From CAYYHA01 sp964471535 (GTDB lineage Bacteria; Myxococcota; Myxococcia; SLRQ01), in NCBI GenBank assembly GCA_964471535.1, contig CAYYHA010000120.1:1-11649 (forward strand): a DNA stretch of 11,649 bases, read 5' to 3'. Of the stretch, positions 7,370-11,649 are shown piece after piece. Every line of letters starts with the position of its first letter. The first letter of the stretch is position 1. A model generated the notes under the pieces. The model had not been told where the DNA came from and searched no databases. It saw only the letters and a list, made by a program, of their open reading frames with translations. The position numbers and the translations under genes were made by a program.

Positions 7370-9474
7370 GCCTCCACTTCGTGCACCCGGCCTACCTCTG
7401 GGGGATGCTCGCTGCCGCGGGCCCCATCGTGATCCACCTCATCAACCGCCGGCGGGCGCGCACGGTCGAGTTTGCCGCCATCGCCCTGGTCCTCCGGTCG
7501 GAGCGCCGCAACGCCCGCCGGCTCCGCCTTCGCCGCCTCCTGCTCCTCCTCCTGCGCACGCTCGTCTGTCTCGCAGTGCCCATCGCCCTGGCCCGGCCCT
7601 TTCTCGCGCCGAAGGATGCCGTGGCGGATACAGGGGGACGTGGTCCCACCGCCAACGTGATCGTCCTCGACACCTCACTCTCCATGCGCCTGAAGTGGGA
7701 GGGGGAGACCCTCTTCGACCGGGCAAAGCGACAGGCGAAGGAACTCATCGCCGGCCTGAGCCCCGAAGATGCGGTGGCCGTCTTGCCCTGTGCCGCACGG
7801 TGGTCCGGCCCGCCGCCGTCTGCCGGCTATGACTTCGGCCTGGCCCGTGAAGCCGTCGACGCGGCGCAGGCGGGCTACGAGGCGACCGACATGAATGCGT
7901 GCCTGGCCGTGGCGGCCCGGGTCCTCGGGGCCGCCCCGCTGGAGGGAAAGCGGATCTTCGTGGTCAGCGACATGACAGCGAACGGGTGGAACTTCGAGCT
8001 TCCCCCGCCGGTGGTCTCCACCGAGAAGGGGGAGCTGCGGCCTCAAATCGTCCTGGTCGATGCCGCCGGAGGTGCGGCACTCGCCAACCGGTGGATCGAG
8101 AAGCTCGAGGTCGAGCCGGCCTTCTCTCTGGGACCTCGAGCTTACTCCTTCACCCTCCTGCTGCGCAGCGTCGGCAGCGGTGCCTCCCGACTCTCGGCCC
8201 ACCTGAAGGTGGGGGAGGAGGTGGTCGCTCGGGGCTTCATCGATCTCGAGGCAGGAGGGAGCGCCCGGAAGACCTTCTCTCACCGTTTCGACGAGGGCGG
8301 CGAGGTCGCGGGTGCAGTCGAAGTCGATGCCGACGATCTGCCCGACGACGATGTCTATCCCTTCCTCGCCTTCGTCCGCCGGGACGTCCATGCGCTGGTG
8401 GTCGATGGCGATCCCAGCGTGAACCGCTACCGGGACGAGGCCTTCTTCGTGGAAAAGGCGCTGTCCCCGGGCGGTGAGGGGACCTCCATCCGTTACCGAA
8501 TCGTCGACGTGGACGCCTTTTCCGACCTCGATCTCGCACCCTACGATCTCGTTCTCTTGCTCAACGTCCGTGCAGTACCGGAGCGGAAGGTCTCGGAACT
8601 CTCGCGCTTCGTGCGGTCGGGGGGCGGGCTCTTCATCAGTGCCGGGGATCGGATCGACGTGGACGCCTACAACCGACAGCTCGGGGCGCTCCTTCCAGCG
8701 CGGCTTCATCTTGCGAAGGCGGCAGACGGCGGCGCGACGGGCTTTGCTCGCATCGCCTGGAGCCATCCCATCTTTTCAGTCTTCCAGGGGGAAGGCCGGG
8801 AGGGCTTCGCGTCGGCGCGCTTCCAGACCTACCTGCTCACGCGTCCGCCACCGCCGGATACAGAGATCTTGGCTACCTTCGAGGAGGGTGCTCCGGCCCT
8901 CCTCCTGCGCGAGGTGGAAAAGGGCCGCGTCGCCCTCTTCACTTCCACCGTCGACCGGGCGTGGACCGACTTCCCGATCCGCACCGCCTTCCTTCCCGTG
9001 ATGCAGCAGCTTGCCGGCTATCTGGCCCGGGCGCTCGACGAGCGACGCGCCCAGACGCTGCTCGTGGGCCAGAGCCATCGGCTCCCGGTCCCCCAGGGGG
9101 CCGAGGAGGTGGTGGTGGAGGGACCCGAGGGAATCCGAGTCGAGTTCAAGGGAGAGGCGCTCTCGACCGGGGAGCTGACCTTGAGTCAGGTGGATCGCCC
9201 GGGGGTGTATCGGGTGCGCGTGCGCCGCGGCACGGCGTGGGAAACGCCGCCGGGCCTCTCCTTCGTGGTGCTCACCGACCGGAGGGAATCGGATACCACC
9301 CGGGTGAACCTCGAGGAACTTCGCGCATACCTCGGCGGCGGCGAGGGCGAGGAGAGCACGGTCGCCGCGGCGTCGCTCTCGGGCGAGAGCAGTGGGAAGA
9401 GGCCGCTGTGGAGCACCGTCCTCCTCATCGTGGTGACGGCGCTGCTCCTCGAAGGGTGGCTGCTCTACCGGTAG
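7366..9474 (+). CDS. BatA-type membrane VWA protein with glutamine-amidotransferase-like domain
   Basis: 702 residues. The N-terminal BatA domain is clear: TM1 about 10-26, a basic loop with HLINRRRARTVEF, and TM2 about 58-80 ending in ARPFL. The VWA domain follows with MIDAS residues D102, S104, S106 (DTSLS), T174 (ATDMN) and D202 (SDMT), all intact. About 342-450 resembles a class-I glutamine-amidotransferase-like fold (ALVVDGDPSVNRYRDE, YDLVLLLNV, FVRSGGGLFISAGD) without an obvious Cys nucleophile, so it is probably a binding rather than catalytic module. A C-terminal TM spans about 682-700. The protein should sit in the inner membrane with the VWA and amidotransferase-like domains between TM2 and TM3. 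It completes the MoxR-DUF58-BatA trio. It overlaps the DUF58 gene by 4 bp, and its last 50 bp overlap the convergent SEC-C gene. In relatives, such proteins are linked to stress resistance and envelope maturation. Confidence 0.93.
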   Translation: MSLHFVHPAYLWGMLAAAGPIVIHLINRRRARTVEFAAIALVLRSERRNARRLRLRRLLLLLLRTLVCLAVPIALARPFLAPKDAVADTGGRGPTANVIVLDTSLSMRLKWEGETLFDRAKRQAKELIAGLSPEDAVAVLPCAARWSGPPPSAGYDFGLAREAVDAAQAGYEATDMNACLAVAARVLGAAPLEGKRIFVVSDMTANGWNFELPPPVVSTEKGELRPQIVLVDAAGGAALANRWIEKLEVEPAFSLGPRAYSFTLLLRSVGSGASRLSAHLKVGEEVVARGFIDLEAGGSARKTFSHRFDEGGEVAGAVEVDADDLPDDDVYPFLAFVRRDVHALVVDGDPSVNRYRDEAFFVEKALSPGGEGTSIRYRIVDVDAFSDLDLAPYDLVLLLNVRAVPERKVSELSRFVRSGGGLFISAGDRIDVDAYNRQLGALLPARLHLAKAADGGATGFARIAWSHPIFSVFQGEGREGFASARFQTYLLTRPPPPDTEILATFEEGAPALLLREVEKGRVALFTSTVDRAWTDFPIRTAFLPVMQQLAGYLARALDERRAQTLLVGQSHRLPVPQGAEEVVVEGPEGIRVEFKGEALSTGELTLSQVDRPGVYRVRVRRGTAWETPPGLSFVVLTDRRESDTTRVNLEELRAYLGGGEGEESTVAAASLSGESSGKRPLWSTVLLIVVTALLLEGWLLYR

Positions 9475-9904
9475 GCCGGCCGCAGCAGTACTTGCAGCGC
9501 GCGCCGCGGCCGCAGGGACAGCGGTCGTTGGGACGGATGCCGGCCGGAGCGCCATCGTCCAGCCACTCTTGGGCAGGATCCCAAGCGGGAACGAGCACCT
9601 GCCCGCGCCAGTGGTGGCGCCGTGCCTCGGGACCGTCGCCGGCTCGTGCGAAGACGCGGTAGGCTGCACGGTGATGGGTGAAGAGGAGCTGACGTTCCTC
9701 CTCGTCCACGGCGCTGGGATCGATGAGGCCGGCAGCGTCGAGGAGGGCCAGCGCGATGGCCTGGTCGCGCACTGCCGCTTCCTCTGGGGCGTGTGACGGG
9801 GCCGCCAGTGGCTCCGGCGGCGCATCCCGGGCGCCGGCCAGCGGCGAGAGCCGCTCCGGCGCACCGATCGCTTCCATCCTTGCAGCCCGGGCCGACGTGG
9901 ACAT
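9425..9904 (-). CDS. Small SEC-C zinc-motif protein
   Basis: 159 residues, cytoplasmic. Near the C-terminus is a SEC-C motif, NDRCPCGRGARCKYCCG, with cysteines C129, C131, C140 and C141 in the CxC-x8-CC spacing of zinc-binding SEC-C domains; an extra Cys at 137 is unusual. SEC-C motifs are best known from the SecA C-terminus and occur in many small proteins of uncertain role, where they bind zinc and sometimes ribosomes. The rest (about 40-115) is helical and not recognised. The gene lies 33 bp after the hydrolase gene on the same strand, suggesting co-transcription. Its last 50 bp overlap the convergent BatA gene. The start is an ATG without a clear RBS; M10 is an alternative. Other frames in this stretch are low-complexity Arg/Ala/Pro shadows. 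I see no direct link to secretion. Confidence 0.8.
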   Translation of the reverse strand: MSTSARAARMEAIGAPERLSPLAGARDAPPEPLAAPSHAPEEAAVRDQAIALALLDAAGLIDPSAVDEEERQLLFTHHRAAYRVFARAGDGPEARRHHWRGQVLVPAWDPAQEWLDDGAPAGIRPNDRCPCGRGARCKYCCGRPTGRAATLRGAAPSPR

Positions 9905-9937
9905 GGGGTGTCCGGATGGCGCGTGTCCCCCTCCCGT

Positions 9938-11038
9938 TCACCAGAGGTCGATGAGTTCCTGCACGGTCATCCAGTGCTGAGCATGAAGCCGGGGGTCGGC
10001 CATCCAGTCCTCGTGTGACTGGCCCCGCACCCGCTTGAACTTCTTCTTTTGGGACCCGATGTGACGGAAGTCCTGAAGCCAGGTCTGTAGCGGCGGTGCG
10101 AGTGGGTCCGCCTCGAAGGTGGTCTGAACCACTGGGACATGGATCGCGTGCAGCGCCTCCTGCCAGCGTGGTGGTTCACGCCAGATGGGGATATGACTTC
10201 GCACCGAACCGTTTCGGATGGCGTCTGCGAACTGCAGGGCGATCTTGGCTGTCGTGGAGTCCACGCTGCGCGAAAGCAGCTCGTACTTCACCTCCGCGGG
10301 CAGCAGGCCAGGGGCGTTCAGGAAGTCGAAGGCCCCTTCCCCGAAGGTGCGGAAGGCAAGGAGTGCGAGGCCACGACCATCGATGCGATCGAAGACGAGG
10401 TCGATGAGCCACCCGAAGATCCCCCCGAGTTCGGCAGCGGCTCGCAGCCTGGGATCGGGACTTCCCATTCCCGTATTTCCCGTGAAAAAGCCCGCCGAAC
10501 GGACATGGGCCTGCCGCGCCGCCGCCACCTCCTCGCGGAAGCAGTAGCTGTCACCGCAGCGGCAGAGCCCCGCGAGGAAGGCCTTGAGGGTGATCGAGCC
10601 CTGGCTCTGGCCGATGACGATGATCGGCTCGCCGGCGCGGCGCCGGATGAAATCGAAGGCAAGCGGTAGGTCCTCGGTGACGATCTGGTCGAGACCGGAC
10701 TCCGGCGGGAGGTCGGAGCCGCCGATGCCCCGCACGTGCACCAGGTAGACCTTCACTCCCTCTCGGATGAGGAAGCGCGCGAAGGAAATCCCCTGCTCGG
10801 GCAGCAGATCGAAGGAGGCCCCATTCTGGAACATGCCGGGGACGAGCATCGCCGTGGCGCGGTAGTGCGGCGGTGCCTCTCCGATCTCGATGACCTCGAT
10901 GCAGTGGGCGTGGTCGCAGACGCGGTGGGCGATCCAGTCCTTCGGTGGGGGTGGACGGGGCGGAGCGGTGACGCACGCAGATGCGGCCAGCGCTGCGAGC
11001 GAGAGCACGAGAACGCCGGGTCTGCTCCAGGGACACAT
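9938..11038 (-). CDS. Alpha/beta-hydrolase lipoprotein with cysteine cluster
   Basis: 366 residues from the chosen ATG. The N-terminus (MCPWSRPGVLVLSLAALAASAC) is a lipoprotein signal with lipobox-like ASAC at C22 followed by a Pro-rich linker, so it should be anchored in the envelope. The fold is an alpha/beta hydrolase of lipase type: MLVPGMFQNGASFD oxyanion region, HVRGIGGSD, nucleophile elbow GQSQGS (S145), likely acid D311 (EADPLAPP), and His H342 (GQSHEDW). The architecture resembles acid-lipase-like and phospholipase-like hydrolases, but I cannot name the substrate. Five further cysteines (C41, C46, C159, C161, C166) cluster oddly. The reading frame extends to a TTG at 11096-11098 that overlaps the tonB stop, but this would put the 11060-11093 hairpin inside the gene and give a long basic tail before the signal, so the ATG at 11036-11038 is preferred although it lacks a clear RBS. 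Confidence 0.88.
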   Translation of the reverse strand: MCPWSRPGVLVLSLAALAASACVTAPPRPPPPKDWIAHRVCDHAHCIEVIEIGEAPPHYRATAMLVPGMFQNGASFDLLPEQGISFARFLIREGVKVYLVHVRGIGGSDLPPESGLDQIVTEDLPLAFDFIRRRAGEPIIVIGQSQGSITLKAFLAGLCRCGDSYCFREEVAAARQAHVRSAGFFTGNTGMGSPDPRLRAAAELGGIFGWLIDLVFDRIDGRGLALLAFRTFGEGAFDFLNAPGLLPAEVKYELLSRSVDSTTAKIALQFADAIRNGSVRSHIPIWREPPRWQEALHAIHVPVVQTTFEADPLAPPLQTWLQDFRHIGSQKKKFKRVRGQSHEDWMADPRLHAQHWMTVQELIDLW

Positions 11039-11059
11039 CGTTGGGGTCTGCGGCACAAC

Positions 11060-11093
11060 GAGGCGGCGGCCGGCCCACGACGGTCGCCGCCTC
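11060..11093 (-). terminator. GC-rich hairpin just after the tonB stop codon (terminator or attenuator)
   Basis: GAGGCGGCG (11060-11068) pairs perfectly with CGCCGCCTC (11085-11093). After one mismatch, three more pairs (CCG/CGG) close an 8-nt loop. On the minus strand it begins 1 nt after the tonB stop and ends 21 nt before the hydrolase ATG. There is no T-tract, so it may be a weak or Rho-assisted terminator, an attenuator, or a 3'-end stabilising structure. The strand assignment follows the transcribed genes. Confidence 0.5.
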
Positions 11094-11094
11094 T

Positions 11095-11649
11095 TCAATC
11101 GAGGATGAAGGTGATCTTGAAGAGGATCTCCGTTCCCACCGGGCGTCCGTCGATCTTCGCCGGCTCGAAGACGAATTGGCGTAGGGCGCGCTCGGCCTCC
11201 TCATCGAGGCCATAGCCGAGCCCGGACACGATCTTCACGTCGGTGACCCGCCCCTCCGCCGAGATGCGGATCCGAGCCTTCACCTGCCCCTCGATGCCGG
11301 CTCGCCGCCCCGCTTCGGTGTACTTGGGGCGGACCTGCCGCTTGACCCGGGGCAGGGTGGTCAGCTGGTGCCGCGGCACGTAGCCGGGAACGTAGCGGTC
11401 GCCTCCGTCGTAGGGCCGCACAGCGCTGGGGTCGGCCGCCCGCTCTCCGGGCCGGCCATACAGCGTGTTGCCGATGCCGACCCGCATGCCACTGCCCTTC
11501 ACGGTGGTCGAAGAGAGGGAGATCCCCGTTACCAGCGGCACCGGTTTCGGAGGAGCCTCGGGAGGCGGCGCATCGTTGCTGGGGGGCGGGGTCTCGCTCT
11601 GGGGGGGCACCTCGGGCCGAGGTGGCGGCGCCTCGGAGACGGGTGGGGG
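11095..11649 (-). CDS. TonB-family energy transducer, C-terminal part (5' end outside window)
   Basis: The minus-strand frame is open to the window edge, so 184 residues are visible and the N-terminal TM helix lies outside. The GTG at 11608-11610 is internal to a Pro-rich linker (repeated PPP, PPEAPP) and is not a likely start. A central segment (GISLSSTT to VGIGNTLYG, about 11455-11526) resembles spacer motifs I recall from myxobacterial TonB-like proteins. The last 85 residues are a TonB C-terminal domain: VRPKYTEAGRRAGIEGQV, VTDVKIVSGLGYGLDE, ALRQFVFEPAKIDGRPV, ILFKITFILD. TonB proteins transmit proton-motive energy from ExbB/ExbD to outer-membrane receptors; no ExbB, ExbD or TonB-dependent receptor is visible here. 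The next gene on the strand encodes a hydrolase lipoprotein, so the pair may act in envelope lipid or substrate uptake (inference). The hairpin right after the stop suggests partial separation. Confidence 0.92.
   Translation of the reverse strand, partial: PPPVSEAPPPRPEVPPQSETPPPSNDAPPPEAPPKPVPLVTGISLSSTTVKGSGMRVGIGNTLYGRPGERAADPSAVRPYDGGDRYVPGYVPRHQLTTLPRVKRQVRPKYTEAGRRAGIEGQVKARIRISAEGRVTDVKIVSGLGYGLDEEAERALRQFVFEPAKIDGRPVGTEILFKITFILD

Noticed and set aside
7675..9864. Long minus-strand open frames opposite the BatA-type gene (363 and 362 codons)
   Set aside because: They are shadows of the BatA reading frame with no recognisable domain; the BatA protein has clear TM, VWA and MIDAS features.
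11036..11098. TTG start of the hydrolase overlapping the tonB stop (TTGA)
   Set aside because: It is a weak start codon, gives a long basic tail before a clear lipoprotein signal, and places the hairpin inside coding sequence. The overlap alone is not decisive, so the ATG is preferred with moderate confidence.

Overview
The window is gene-dense, very GC-rich DNA with no tRNA, rRNA, CRISPR array, transposase or phage gene that I could see. The protein families suggest an uncultured or poorly characterised Myxococcota or former deltaproteobacterial lineage. These families are a MoxR/DUF58/BatA envelope cluster, a TPR-PEGA peptidase, a DUF4175-like coiled-coil protein, several lipoproteins, and a proline-rich TonB whose central segment resembles myxobacterial TonB proteins as I recall them. 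The taxonomic call is inference from gene content.

Region 1 (1-4366, + strand) is a tight translationally coupled run. It holds the C-terminal part of a long coiled-coil protein (probably DUF4175/TIGR02302-like, 5' end outside the window), a secreted HEXXH metallopeptidase fused to TPRs and a PEGA domain (4-bp overlap), and a lipoprotein esterase of the PHB-depolymerase/LpqC type (1-bp overlap).

Region 2 (4419-5345, - strand) is one unrecognised lipoprotein with beta-barrel-like character. It is convergent with the esterase and divergent from the MoxR gene.

Region 3 (5431-9474, + strand) is a compact Bat-type cluster: MoxR AAA+ ATPase, DUF58 protein with a von Willebrand A fold, and a three-TM BatA-type VWA protein with a glutamine-amidotransferase-like domain. 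Spacings are 10 bp and a 4-bp overlap. MIDAS residues are intact in both VWA-type proteins. In known systems MoxR works as a chaperone-like ATPase with VWA partners, often at the envelope. The Region 1 genes are of types I associate with such clusters, so Regions 1 and 3 may be one functional unit interrupted by the esterase and the inverted barrel gene.

Region 4 (9425-11649, - strand) contains, in transcription order, a TonB energy transducer (5' end outside the window), an alpha/beta-hydrolase lipoprotein with an unusual cysteine cluster, and a small SEC-C zinc-motif protein. The 3' end of the SEC-C gene overlaps the BatA gene by 50 bp. A GC-rich hairpin lies 1 nt after the tonB stop codon.

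The most interesting candidate is the possible envelope system made of coiled-coil protein, TPR-PEGA metallopeptidase, lipoprotein esterase, barrel lipoprotein and MoxR-DUF58-BatA. Nothing here proves a new system. No intergenic stretch exceeds 300 bp.
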